9,910 nucleotides of DNA, taken from contig JAQGMD010000293.1 in NCBI GenBank assembly GCA_028292565.1, positions 1-9,910 on the forward strand, in the 5' to 3' direction. Numbering within the stretch: the first letter of the stretch is position 1; each line of letters starts with the position of its first letter. Source of the stretch: Burkholderia sp. Its GTDB lineage: Bacteria; Pseudomonadota; Gammaproteobacteria; Burkholderiales; Burkholderiaceae. Under the pieces are notes generated by a model, which was not told where the DNA came from, did no database searches, and worked only from the letters and a program-made list of their open reading frames with translations. A program made the translations under genes and the position numbers. Shown piece after piece: positions 1-6,279 of the stretch.

Positions 1-215
1 TGCAGGAACTCCGGCCCGAGCCGAAGGCTGCAGGAATACAGGTCGTCATCTCAGGCCACTCTCATAAGCCTGCGGTCAAAATGGACCGAGGCGTGTTGTT
101 CGTTAACCCGGGCAGCGCTGGACCACGCCGGTTCAAGTTGCCGATCTCATTGGGATTTCTGGAGATTGCAGATGGCGTACCGAAAGCCCGGGTGCAGACG
201 CTGGAGGTGGATTAA
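1..215 (+). CDS. Metallophosphoesterase, YfcE/MJ0936-like family, C-terminal fragment
   Basis: Only the last 70 residues are present; the start lies left of the window. The frame begins at base 3 and ends with TAA at 213-215. The fragment carries VISGHSHKP, the late metal-ligand GHxH motif of calcineurin-like phosphoesterases, followed by NPGSAGPRRFKLP, which is typical of the YfcE/MJ0936 group of small phosphodiesterases. Family members use two metal ions to cleave phosphodiester bonds in the cytosol, and the natural substrate is usually unknown. The intact protein would normally be about 150-180 residues, so roughly half is missing here. It converges on the minus-strand FAD dehydrogenase gene, and a long hairpin begins two bases after its stop codon. 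The family call is fairly secure; the exact subfamily is not. Confidence 0.85.
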   Translation, partial: QELRPEPKAAGIQVVISGHSHKPAVKMDRGVLFVNPGSAGPRRFKLPISLGFLEIADGVPKARVQTLEVD

Positions 216-216
216 T

Positions 217-316
217 TCGCAGGGCGGAAAAGCGCAGCGCCTTCCGCCGAATGATCTGGTTCGTTAGCGGAAAACTGGCATGCGCCGGAAGGCGCTTACG
301 CTTTTCCGCCCTGCGA
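217..316. repeat. Long inverted repeat (29-bp hairpin), REP/MITE-like
   Basis: The outer arms 217-234 and 299-316 are perfect 18-base reverse complements. The inner arms 236-246 and 286-296 are perfect 11-base complements. A one-by-two internal bulge (235 against 297-298) separates them, and the loop is about 39 bases. The arm motifs GGGCGGAAAAGCG and GCGCCTTCCG resemble the dispersed intergenic palindromes common in proteobacterial genomes. It starts two bases after the phosphoesterase stop codon. It may therefore act as a terminator or as a 3'-end protector of that message, although no T tract follows either arm. Repeat status is inferred from style; no second copy lies in this window. Confidence 0.75.
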
Positions 317-330
317 AGCAGTCTCAGCTG

Positions 331-425
331 CTGAGGTTCACCCACAAGTCGCGACGGATCAACTCACCTCTTCCGCTTACTGGAGAGAGGAGCCAAGCGC
401 TACCGCATTTGTGGGTAAACCTCAG
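331..425. repeat. Palindrome-bounded 95-bp intergenic element (shares ends with 7601-7789)
   Basis: The ends are CTGAGGTTCACCCACAA (331-347) and TTGTGGGTAAACCTCAG (409-425), inverted repeats matching at 16 of 17 positions. Inside lies an imperfect stem (CCTCT...AGAGAGG) around 367-390. The same end sequence, AGGTT(T/C)ACCCACAAGT, opens the element at 7601-7789, and TGTGGGTAAACC closes both. The bodies differ in length and sequence. No coding potential or target-site duplication was found. It lies between two convergent genes and could help separate their transcripts. Confidence 0.65.
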
Positions 426-468
426 CCTTCGAGGGCAGGGAATTTCAAGTCCGTGGTAACCCGACCGT

Positions 469-2121
469 TCAATCGTAACCGCCGGCGTCCGCGGCAGCGA
501 ACGAACCACCCCTCGCATCCCCCGCCCCCACCATACTCAAAGCAACTGCCTCCGCGACCCTGATCCCGTCAACCGCAGCGGACAAAATCCCGCCCGCATA
601 TCCGGCGCCTTCGCCGGCGGGATACAGGCCCTTCGTATTCAGGCTCTGGAAATTATCCAGCCGCTTAATCCGTATCGGCGAAGAAGTGCGCGTCTCCACC
701 CCGGTCAGCACCGCGTCCTGCATCGCATAACCCCGGATCTTCTTGTCGAATTCAGGCAGTGCTTCGCGTATCGCTTCGATCGCATACTCCGGCAAACTCG
801 GCGAAAGGTCGCCGAGGTGCACGCCCGGCTTGTACGATGGCTGGACCGCGCCAAATTCGCTCGATGGCCTGCCTGCGATGAAGTCGCCAATCAATTGTCC
901 CGGCGCGTCATAGTTGCGGCCGCCGAGCACGTAGGCGCGCGACTCGAGCTCGCGCTGGAAAGCGATGCCGGCCAACGGATGGCCGGGATAATCGACCGGC
1001 GTAATGCCAACCACGATGCCGCTGTTGGCATTGCGCTCGTTGCGGGAATACTGGCTCATCCCGTTGGTGACGACCCGCTCCGGCTCGGATGTGGCCGCCA
1101 CCACCGTCCCGCCGGGGCACATGCAGAAGCTGTAGACCGAACGGCCGTTGCTGGCGTGATGCACCAGCTTGTAGTCGGCTGCGCCGAGTATCGGATGGCC
1201 GGCGAATTTGCCGAAGCGGGCGCGATCGATCAGCGATTGCGGATGCTCGGCTCGAAAGCCGATTGAAAAGGGTTTGGCTTCGACATAAACCCCGCGGTCA
1301 TAAAGCATCTGGAAGGTATCGCGCGCGCTGTGCCCGACCGCCAGCACTACATGGTCAGTGGCAATGTGTTCGCCGCCTGCCACCACCACGCCGCGTACCT
1401 GGCCGTTGTCGATATCGAGGTCCTCTACCCGGGTCTCGAAACGGAATTCGCCGCCGAGCGCTTCGATGGTCGCCCGCATTTCCTGCACCATTTTCACAAG
1501 GCGAAAGGTGCCGATATGCGGTTTGCTGACATACAGGATTTCTTCCGGCGCAAACGCTTTCACGAATTCGGTCAGCACTTTGCGGCCATAGTGTTTCGGG
1601 TCCTTGATCTGGCTATGCAGCTTGCCGTCCGAAAACGTGCCGGCACCACCTTCGCCGAACTGCACATTCGATTCGGGGTGCAGTTCGCGCTTGCGCCACA
1701 GGTCCCAGGTATCCTTGGTGCGCTCGCGCACTGCCTTGCCGCGCTCCAGGATGATAGGCCGGAAACCCATCTGCGCCAGCAGCAGGCCGGCAAAGAGGCC
1801 GCATGGTCCGGTGCCGATCACTACCGGACGCGTTGGAAGTCCCGCGGGAGCCTGCGCCACGAACTGATACGATGTATTCGGGGTTACCTGGATATGCGGC
1901 ACGCCTTTCAGGCGTTCGAGCAGCGCCGCTTCGTTTCTTACTTCGACATCCAGCGTATAAACCAGGTTGATCGCGCTTTTCTTGCGCGCGTCGAAGCCGC
2001 GGCGAAAGATGGAAAAATTGATCAGGGCATCGGCGTCGATCCCGAGCCGCGCAAGGATGGCAGCCTTGAGGTCTTGTTCAGGATGATCGAGCGGGAGTTG
2101 TACGTCAGTCAGTCGCAGCAT
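469..2121 (-). CDS. FAD-dependent dehydrogenase of the COG2509 type
   Basis: This is a 550-residue predicted flavoprotein, the usual size for the family. An N-terminal region of about 90 residues precedes the dinucleotide-binding fold, whose glycine motif GTGPCG is at 103-108 and whose FAD-ribose acidic residue is in ERG at 126-128. The family hallmark GEGGAGTFSDGKL is at 156-168. VLAVGHSARDTF is at 259-270, FCMCPGG at 332-338, a GMSQYSRNERNANSG stretch at 354-368, and the closing flavin motif GEGAGYAGG begins at 503. The family is conserved but its substrate and partner are unknown. It probably acts in the cytosol, since no signal peptide or membrane segment is seen. The last ~20 residues are Gly/Ala-rich and look like a variable tail. 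The ATG at 2121 has only a weak GGA-type ribosome site. The gene is apparently monocistronic and converges with the phosphoesterase gene. Confidence 0.92.
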   Translation of the reverse strand: MLRLTDVQLPLDHPEQDLKAAILARLGIDADALINFSIFRRGFDARKKSAINLVYTLDVEVRNEAALLERLKGVPHIQVTPNTSYQFVAQAPAGLPTRPVVIGTGPCGLFAGLLLAQMGFRPIILERGKAVRERTKDTWDLWRKRELHPESNVQFGEGGAGTFSDGKLHSQIKDPKHYGRKVLTEFVKAFAPEEILYVSKPHIGTFRLVKMVQEMRATIEALGGEFRFETRVEDLDIDNGQVRGVVVAGGEHIATDHVVLAVGHSARDTFQMLYDRGVYVEAKPFSIGFRAEHPQSLIDRARFGKFAGHPILGAADYKLVHHASNGRSVYSFCMCPGGTVVAATSEPERVVTNGMSQYSRNERNANSGIVVGITPVDYPGHPLAGIAFQRELESRAYVLGGRNYDAPGQLIGDFIAGRPSSEFGAVQPSYKPGVHLGDLSPSLPEYAIEAIREALPEFDKKIRGYAMQDAVLTGVETRTSSPIRIKRLDNFQSLNTKGLYPAGEGAGYAGGILSAAVDGIRVAEAVALSMVGAGDARGGSFAAADAGGYD

Positions 2122-2263
2122 GCAGAGTAATTCCGGATATGCCCTGTTGGTGTGGAAAGCGTTCAGCGGTGGGCAGGGCGCTATTTTACTCTAGAGCGGG
2201 TTTCAATCTGATACGGGAGGTAGCCCTACGGGGACTCGGAGTCGCGACGCCTGCAGGCATGGC

Positions 2264-2302
2264 AATAAAAAGCGGGGCAACAGCCTCGCGCCGCTGCCCC
2301 GC
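2264..2302 (-). terminator. Intrinsic terminator of the 2322-4418 gene group
   Basis: Read on the minus strand, GCGGGGCA (2302-2295) pairs perfectly with TGCCCCGC (2279-2272) and is followed by TTTTTATT (2271-2264). It starts 20 bases after the stop codon of the DUF2383 gene. This is a classic factor-independent terminator: an 8-bp GC-rich stem plus a T run. The remaining bases up to the dehydrogenase start (2122-2263) hold no gene that I can support and presumably carry the dehydrogenase promoter. Confidence 0.85.
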
Positions 2303-2321
2303 ATATCGACAGATGGTTGAA

Positions 2322-2771
2322 TCAGGCAGCCTTGTACTTCTCGCGCAACCCTTTCACCATGTCATGGTTTTTTAGTACGCCCTGGTATTGGCGCTCCACC
2401 ACCGCACGTATCTCGGGCGGCAGTTTTTTCTCCAGGGCGGCGCGATAGCTGTGCACCGCTACGTCCTCGCCGCGCTCGCATTCCGCCAGCACGGCCTCGT
2501 TGCTGCGGCCGGTTATGGCTGCTTTGATATCGACCCAACGGCGGTGCAGCGCGCCGCCCAATCCGCCGCTGGTTTCCGGGTCGCCGCCGTGATTGCGGAC
2601 CAGTTGCTGCAACTCTGCCGCAGCCGTAGCACAGCTTTGCGCACGATTGGAAAACAGTGTTTTGAGCTGCTGGTCCTTGATGTCCTGGGCGCAGGTCCGG
2701 AATCCTTCCTCGCCGTCCTTGGACGTTTCAATCAGATCGTTCAGGGTAGAGACCACATCATTGTTATCCAT
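2322..2771 (-). CDS. DUF2383 / PA2169 family four-helix-bundle protein
   Basis: A 149-residue acidic, helical protein with no signal peptide. The opening (LNDLIETSKDGEEGF, 10-24), the central HGGDPE segment (61-66) leading to GGLGGALHRRWVDIKAAITG (69-88), the block LAECERGEDVAVHSYR (95-110) and the late NHDMVKGLR segment (135-143) fit the DUF2383/PA2169 family. That family is predicted to form a ferritin-like bundle. E15, E53, E100 and H136 are candidate metal-facing residues, by inference only. The start at 2771 is chosen because GGAG lies 6 bases upstream and the family similarity begins there; an upstream in-frame ATG at 2870 would overlap the neighbouring gene. It follows the DUF4142 gene by 64 bases and is followed by a strong terminator, so the two may be co-transcribed. 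The biochemical role is unknown; a stress link is plausible from context. Confidence 0.87.
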   Translation of the reverse strand: MDNNDVVSTLNDLIETSKDGEEGFRTCAQDIKDQQLKTLFSNRAQSCATAAAELQQLVRNHGGDPETSGGLGGALHRRWVDIKAAITGRSNEAVLAECERGEDVAVHSYRAALEKKLPPEIRAVVERQYQGVLKNHDMVKGLREKYKAA

Positions 2772-2835
2772 AATCACTCCATTGGTTGGTTGTAAACTGT
2801 TACTGCAATAGCGCGATCGTGGCGATGCCTGGCGG

Positions 2836-3525
2836 TCATTTGCCCGTGCCACCCGGACTGCCTGTGGCATCCGGTTTGGTGCCGGCTCCAGATGTGCCGC
2901 TACTCGCGCCCGACTTTGCTCCGGGCTGACCGACCGGCATTTCCTTGGCCATCTTCAAATGTTGCTCGACCGTAGGAAGTGTCTTTTCGGCCGCCGCCTT
3001 GACGTCCGCATCGGTGGCTTTGTCCTTTACCCGCGTCAGTAACTTGCGCGCATTCGTGTGATCCTGAATGCCGTTCTGCTTCACGTAGGCGCGGTCGAAC
3101 GCGTCGCCGGAAAGCGCGCTCAGTTTCTTTGCCGCTGCCTGATGCTTCTTGTCAGGCTCGGTTGGCAGGGTGACGCCTTTGGCCTGGGCCAGTTGCTGCA
3201 GTTCGCTCTCCGACTTGCTATGGTCGTCGATCATCTGCTTGGCATAGGCTTGCACGTGCTCGTTCTTTGATTTGTCCACTGCGATCTTGGCGGCGGCTAC
3301 TTCCGAGATGTTGACGTTCGCCATATCGCGCAACATGCCGGCATCAGCCTTGCTGAGTTTGCCGCTGGCACTCTTGCTTGTCGGTTTATCGGTAGAACCT
3401 CCTGTACTGGAACCTGCCTGTCCGGTTGGGGCGGGCGGGGTCTGCGAATGCACCGACGCAGCGACAAATAAGCCTGCCAACGTTGCTGCCCGCAACAGTT
3501 GCGACAAACGATTAAATTTAACCAT
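2836..3525 (-). CDS. Exported DUF4142 domain protein
   Basis: A 229-residue protein. Residues 1-27 form a signal peptide (basic start, hydrophobic core LLRAATLAGLFVAA, likely cut before Q28), which suggests a periplasmic location. A Gly/Ser/Thr/Lys-rich linker follows (about 30-57), then the DUF4142 helical domain (about 58-195). The domain shows DAGMLRDMANVNISEV, VQAYAKQMIDDHSKSESEL, GDAFDRAYV and the late TLPTVEQHLKMA, all typical of the family. The tail (197-229) is again Gly/Ser/Pro-rich. DUF4142 is predicted to be a ferritin-like bundle with no established activity. The ATG at 3525 is preceded by AAGGAGA at a good distance. It lies between the secreted repeat-protein gene upstream and the DUF2383 gene downstream. 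The domain call is firm, the function unknown. Confidence 0.9.
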   Translation of the reverse strand: MVKFNRLSQLLRAATLAGLFVAASVHSQTPPAPTGQAGSSTGGSTDKPTSKSASGKLSKADAGMLRDMANVNISEVAAAKIAVDKSKNEHVQAYAKQMIDDHSKSESELQQLAQAKGVTLPTEPDKKHQAAAKKLSALSGDAFDRAYVKQNGIQDHTNARKLLTRVKDKATDADVKAAAEKTLPTVEQHLKMAKEMPVGQPGAKSGASSGTSGAGTKPDATGSPGGTGK

Positions 3526-3642
3526 GTGAATTCTCCTTGGACCGGTTAAAGGCCAATGCCAACCTGAAGTTGGACTGGAAGTATCCGCATGCGCAGGCAA
3601 CGCGTATGCCAGTAGTGCTGCAACTTTCTGAAACATTGGAGG

Positions 3643-3664
3643 AAGGGACCGAATGCGGTCCCTT
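3643..3664. other. Perfect 9-bp stem-loop downstream of the repeat-protein gene
   Basis: AAGGGACCG (3643-3651) and CGGTCCCTT (3656-3664) are exact reverse complements around a 4-base loop. On the minus strand it lies 26 bases after the repeat-protein stop codon and before the DUF4142 start. No T run follows in either direction, so it is a poor intrinsic terminator. It may protect a 3' end or partly attenuate read-through into the DUF4142 gene. The rest of 3526-3689 shows no gene. Confidence 0.5.
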
Positions 3665-3689
3665 GCTCCCGGACCTCACCGTATGACGC

Positions 3690-4418
3690 TTACTTGCTGG
3701 TACCCGTCGTAGTAGCAGGCGCAGTGCTGGTTGTTTCATTCTGGCCGGTTGCGCTCATCTGGCCGGCACGGTTCGACTTGGTCTTGCCTGAGCCGTCCTT
3801 GGTGTTTGCCTCAGGGGCGTTGCCCATACTTGACGGTGCCGAAGAAGACGAAGCACCCGATGAATCAGCGGAAGCACCGCTGGTCTTGTCTTTCGACTTT
3901 GATTTTGCGGCTTTAGGAGGCGAAGCGCTGGTTGTTTCATTCTGGCCGGTTGCACTCATCTGTCCTGCACGGTTGGACTTGGTTTTGCCTGAACCGTCCT
4001 TGGTGTTTGCTTCCGGGGCGCTGCTCGCGCCAGACTGCGTCGAAGAAGACGACGCGCCCGATGATTTATCGGCCGCCGAGCTGCCGGTGCTCTCGTCCCT
4101 GGATGTCGAAGCCCCCGGTTTTGAGGCGCTGGTTGTTTCATTCTGGCCGGTTGCACTCATCTGGCCGGCACGGTTCGACTTGGTCTTGCCGGAGCCGTCC
4201 TTGGTGTTTGCCTCAGGCGCATTGCTCATGCTTGATTGTCCGGCGGCAGATGATGCGCCGCTTGTGGAGCTGCCTGTCGCTGCATCGGAGCCGGCGGCCG
4301 GGCGCGCGGTTACGCTGCTGTCGCTAGTCGAGGACTGGGCATACGCAGAAGATGCGCCAAACATCATTGCCAGTGCGGCGACACCGAACATACGCTTCAA
4401 AATTTGCGGTTTCGTCAT
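3690..4418 (-). CDS. Exported low-complexity protein with three 67-residue repeats
   Basis: A 242-residue protein that I cannot assign to a named family. Residues 1-27 are a clear signal peptide ending AYA before Q28, so it is exported, probably to the periplasm or beyond. The mature part is Ser/Ala/Gly/Thr-rich and likely disordered, with no predicted membrane segment and no cysteine. It carries three copies of a 31-residue module starting APEANTKDGSGKTKSNRAG and ending SATGQNETTS, at 67-97, 134-164 and 201-231. All three modules are identical in protein sequence. The spacers of 36 residues are diverged but alignable (for example, both contain SSGASSSS). The ATG at 4418 follows GGAGAATT, the same ribosome-site motif as in the DUF4142 gene downstream. 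The reading frame is supported because base differences among module copies are synonymous in it. A structural or surface-binding role is conceivable but unproven. Confidence 0.82.
   Translation of the reverse strand: MTKPQILKRMFGVAALAMMFGASSAYAQSSTSDSSVTARPAAGSDAATGSSTSGASSAAGQSSMSNAPEANTKDGSGKTKSNRAGQMSATGQNETTSASKPGASTSRDESTGSSAADKSSGASSSSTQSGASSAPEANTKDGSGKTKSNRAGQMSATGQNETTSASPPKAAKSKSKDKTSGASADSSGASSSSAPSSMGNAPEANTKDGSGKTKSNRAGQMSATGQNETTSTAPATTTGTSK
3726..4223 (-). repeat. Three in-gene copies of a ~96-bp module with 201-bp period
   Basis: Copies lie at 4128-4223, 3927-4019 and 3726-3821. Successive copies are offset by exactly 201 bases. Copies 1 and 2 differ at roughly nine bases within the shared 31 codons, all silent, while the protein is unchanged. 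The intervening ~108 bases keep their length but have diverged much more. This pattern indicates an old tandem duplication whose module is under strong purifying selection, not a recent slippage product. Confidence 0.9.
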
Positions 4419-4523
4419 TTCAATTCTCCATGTTTTGAACGGTTGAGATTACGAATCAAGACCATAGGCAATGAGCGTGACAGATAGACAATGTTGTCGT
4501 TTTCCCTAAGGCAGGAGAATTAA

Positions 4524-4571
4524 ATGTCGGTGAACGCGGAAACCGAATGGAACAGACTACATAGATGGTGA
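4524..4571 (+). CDS. Possible 15-residue small ORF in the 4419-4707 intergenic region
   Basis: The peptide reads MSVNAETEWNRLHRW. It has AGGAGA placed about six bases before its ATG, a better ribosome site than that of some full genes here. A short GC stem (GCAGG 4675-4679 with CCTGC 4691-4695) followed by TTTT lies downstream on the same strand and might end a short transcript. No convincing promoter was identified, and the peptide is too short for a composition test. The rest of the 289-base gap between the repeat-protein gene and spoVR shows no other gene. This may be chance. Confidence 0.2.
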   Translation: MSVNAETEWNRLHRW

Positions 4572-4707
4572 AAATTTTACAGCGACCGGCAAGCAGCCAC
4601 TCCTGACGAAACATTCGCCGCGGCATTATTGCCGGATATCGGAAGCGTGTGCGCGGAAGTGTATCCGCAAGACGGCAGGACCGGTCAGGCCCTGCTTTTA
4701 CAGCTGA

Positions 4708-6279
4708 TCAATTCAACCGTTGCCGCTTCTCGCATTTGCACTCGGCAGTCGACAACACCGTGCCTACAGGATCCACGGTTTCGAGGAGCACGTCGAAACC
4801 CCATAGCCTGGCAACATGTTTCAGCACTTCATCAGTTTGCTGGCCCAATGGCCGCCGCAAGAACTGGGTATGGCGCAGCGTCAACGCGCGATTGCCGTGA
4901 GTGTCCATCGACCATACCTGGATGTTGGGCTCGCGGTTACCCAGGTTGTATTGGCCGGCGAGCTGCTCGCGGATGTAACGGTAGCCGCTCTGATCGTGGA
5001 TGGCGGAAATGCTTAGCTTGTCTTTCTTGTCGTCGTCCAGTACCGAGAAGAAATGGAAGTCCCTGATCAGCTTGGGTGACAGGTATTGCGAAATGAAGCT
5101 CTCGTCCTTGAAGTTGCGCATCGCAAAATCAAGCGTCTTTTTCCAGTCGCTGCCGGCCATGTCCGGAAACCATTCGCGGTCTTCGTCGGTCGGTGTTTCG
5201 CAAATACGGCGGATGTCACGCATCATTGCGAAGCCAAGCGCATAAGGATTGATGCCGCTGAAATACTTGCTGGTGACCGGTGGCTGGTACACCACGTTGG
5301 TATGGCTTTGCAGGAACTCTATCATGAAGCCGTCGCCAACCACGCCTTCGTCATACAGCTGATTCAGGATGGTGTAATGCCAGAACGTGGCCCAGCCTTC
5401 GTTCATGACCTGCGTCTGGCGCTGCGGATAGAAGTACTGCGAAATCTTGCGGACGATACGTACGATTTCCCGCTGCCATGGCTCCAGCAGCGGCGCATGC
5501 TTCTCGATGAAATACAGCAGGTTTTCCTGGGGCTCGGCGGGAATGCGTTTTTGGACCGCCACCGCCGCCGCTTCTTCGCGGCGCGGCAATGTCCGCCACA
5601 GGTCGTTCACCTGCGACTGCAAATAACGCTCGCGCTCTTCCTGGCGTTCTTTCTCTTCAGCCAGCGACAGCTTGGTCGGACGCTTGTAGCGGTCCACACC
5701 GTAATTCTGCAATGCATGGCAGGAATCGAGCAGCAGCTCCACCGCTTCGATGCCATGGCGCTGCTCGCATTCGGTGATGTAATTCTTGGCGAACACCATA
5801 TAGTCGATGATCGCTTCGGCATCGGTCCAGGTGCGGAACAGGTAATTGCCGCGGAAGAAGGAATTATGGCCGTACGATGCATGCGCGATCACCAGCGCCT
5901 GCATCATCAGGCTGTTCTCTTCCATTAGGTAGGCGATGCAGGGACTGGAGTTGATCACGATTTCATACGCCAGGCCCATCTGTCCGCGCTTGTAGCTCTT
6001 CTCAGTTGCAAGAAAATGCTTTCCGAAGGACCAGTGGTTATACGACACCGGCATGCCCACCGACGCATACGCATCCATCATCTGTTCGGCCGTGATGATT
6101 TCAAGCTGGTTCGGATAGGTCTCGAGGCCGAAGCTTTCCGCCACGCGGCGGATCTCCGCATGGATCTGCTCGATCAGCTCGAACGTCCATTCGGATTGCT
6201 CCGGCAGGCGGAAGCGCTTGCCGTTCTTCTTGCGCACGGCAGCCTTCCTGGCTGGTTTTTTGATTTCTGTCGTCGTCAT
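4708..6279 (-). CDS. spoVR: SpoVR family protein (E. coli YcgB-like)
   Basis: A 523-residue protein of the usual family length, without signal peptide or membrane segments. Family landmarks, in order, are: WTFELIEQIHAEIRRVAESFGL (31-52), YPNQLEIITAEQMMDAYASVGMP (55-77), HWSFGKHF (82-89), IAHASYGHNSFF (131-142), LDSCHALQNYGVDRYKRP (184-201), NEGWATFWHYT (293-303), NPYALGF (344-350) and FHFFSVLDDDKKDKL (408-422). The conserved H133, H138, E294 and H301 could form a metal site; this is inference. The N-terminus (7-22) is an unusually Lys/Arg-rich extension. In Bacillus SpoVR affects spore cortex formation; in non-sporulating proteobacteria its role is unknown, though it is tied to stationary phase. 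The start codon overlaps the yeaH stop as ATGA, implying translational coupling. No clear intrinsic terminator follows. Confidence 0.96.
   Translation of the reverse strand: MTTTEIKKPARKAAVRKKNGKRFRLPEQSEWTFELIEQIHAEIRRVAESFGLETYPNQLEIITAEQMMDAYASVGMPVSYNHWSFGKHFLATEKSYKRGQMGLAYEIVINSSPCIAYLMEENSLMMQALVIAHASYGHNSFFRGNYLFRTWTDAEAIIDYMVFAKNYITECEQRHGIEAVELLLDSCHALQNYGVDRYKRPTKLSLAEEKERQEERERYLQSQVNDLWRTLPRREEAAAVAVQKRIPAEPQENLLYFIEKHAPLLEPWQREIVRIVRKISQYFYPQRQTQVMNEGWATFWHYTILNQLYDEGVVGDGFMIEFLQSHTNVVYQPPVTSKYFSGINPYALGFAMMRDIRRICETPTDEDREWFPDMAGSDWKKTLDFAMRNFKDESFISQYLSPKLIRDFHFFSVLDDDKKDKLSISAIHDQSGYRYIREQLAGQYNLGNREPNIQVWSMDTHGNRALTLRHTQFLRRPLGQQTDEVLKHVARLWGFDVLLETVDPVGTVLSTAECKCEKRQRLN

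Noticed and set aside
217..425. CRISPR-like arrangement from the neighbouring repeats
   Set aside because: The repeats are unlike one another and inverted, with no regularly spaced direct repeats.
133..518. Minus-strand open frames over the convergent gap
   Set aside because: They cross the two palindromic repeats and have no ribosome site or protein-like composition.
1330..2130. 266-codon plus-strand open frame
   Set aside because: It is antisense to the FAD dehydrogenase, whose flavin motifs fix the minus strand as coding.
2772..2870. 33-residue N-terminal extension of the DUF2383 protein
   Set aside because: It would overlap the DUF4142 gene, and the family similarity and GGAG site both support the start at 2771.
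3526..3636. Upstream ATG for the DUF4142 gene giving a second signal-like N-terminus (MFQKVAALLAYALPAHA)
   Set aside because: No ribosome site precedes 3636, whereas AAGGAGA precedes the ATG at 3525, which opens a complete signal peptide. The upstream stretch is probably chance or a decayed remnant.
3694..4446. Long plus-strand open frame opposite the repeat-protein gene
   Set aside because: It arises from the biased composition of the minus-strand repeats. Base differences between module copies are silent in the minus frame, and the minus frame has the signal peptide and ribosome site.
5086..5928. 280-codon plus-strand open frame
   Set aside because: It is antisense to spoVR, with no recognisable motif of its own.
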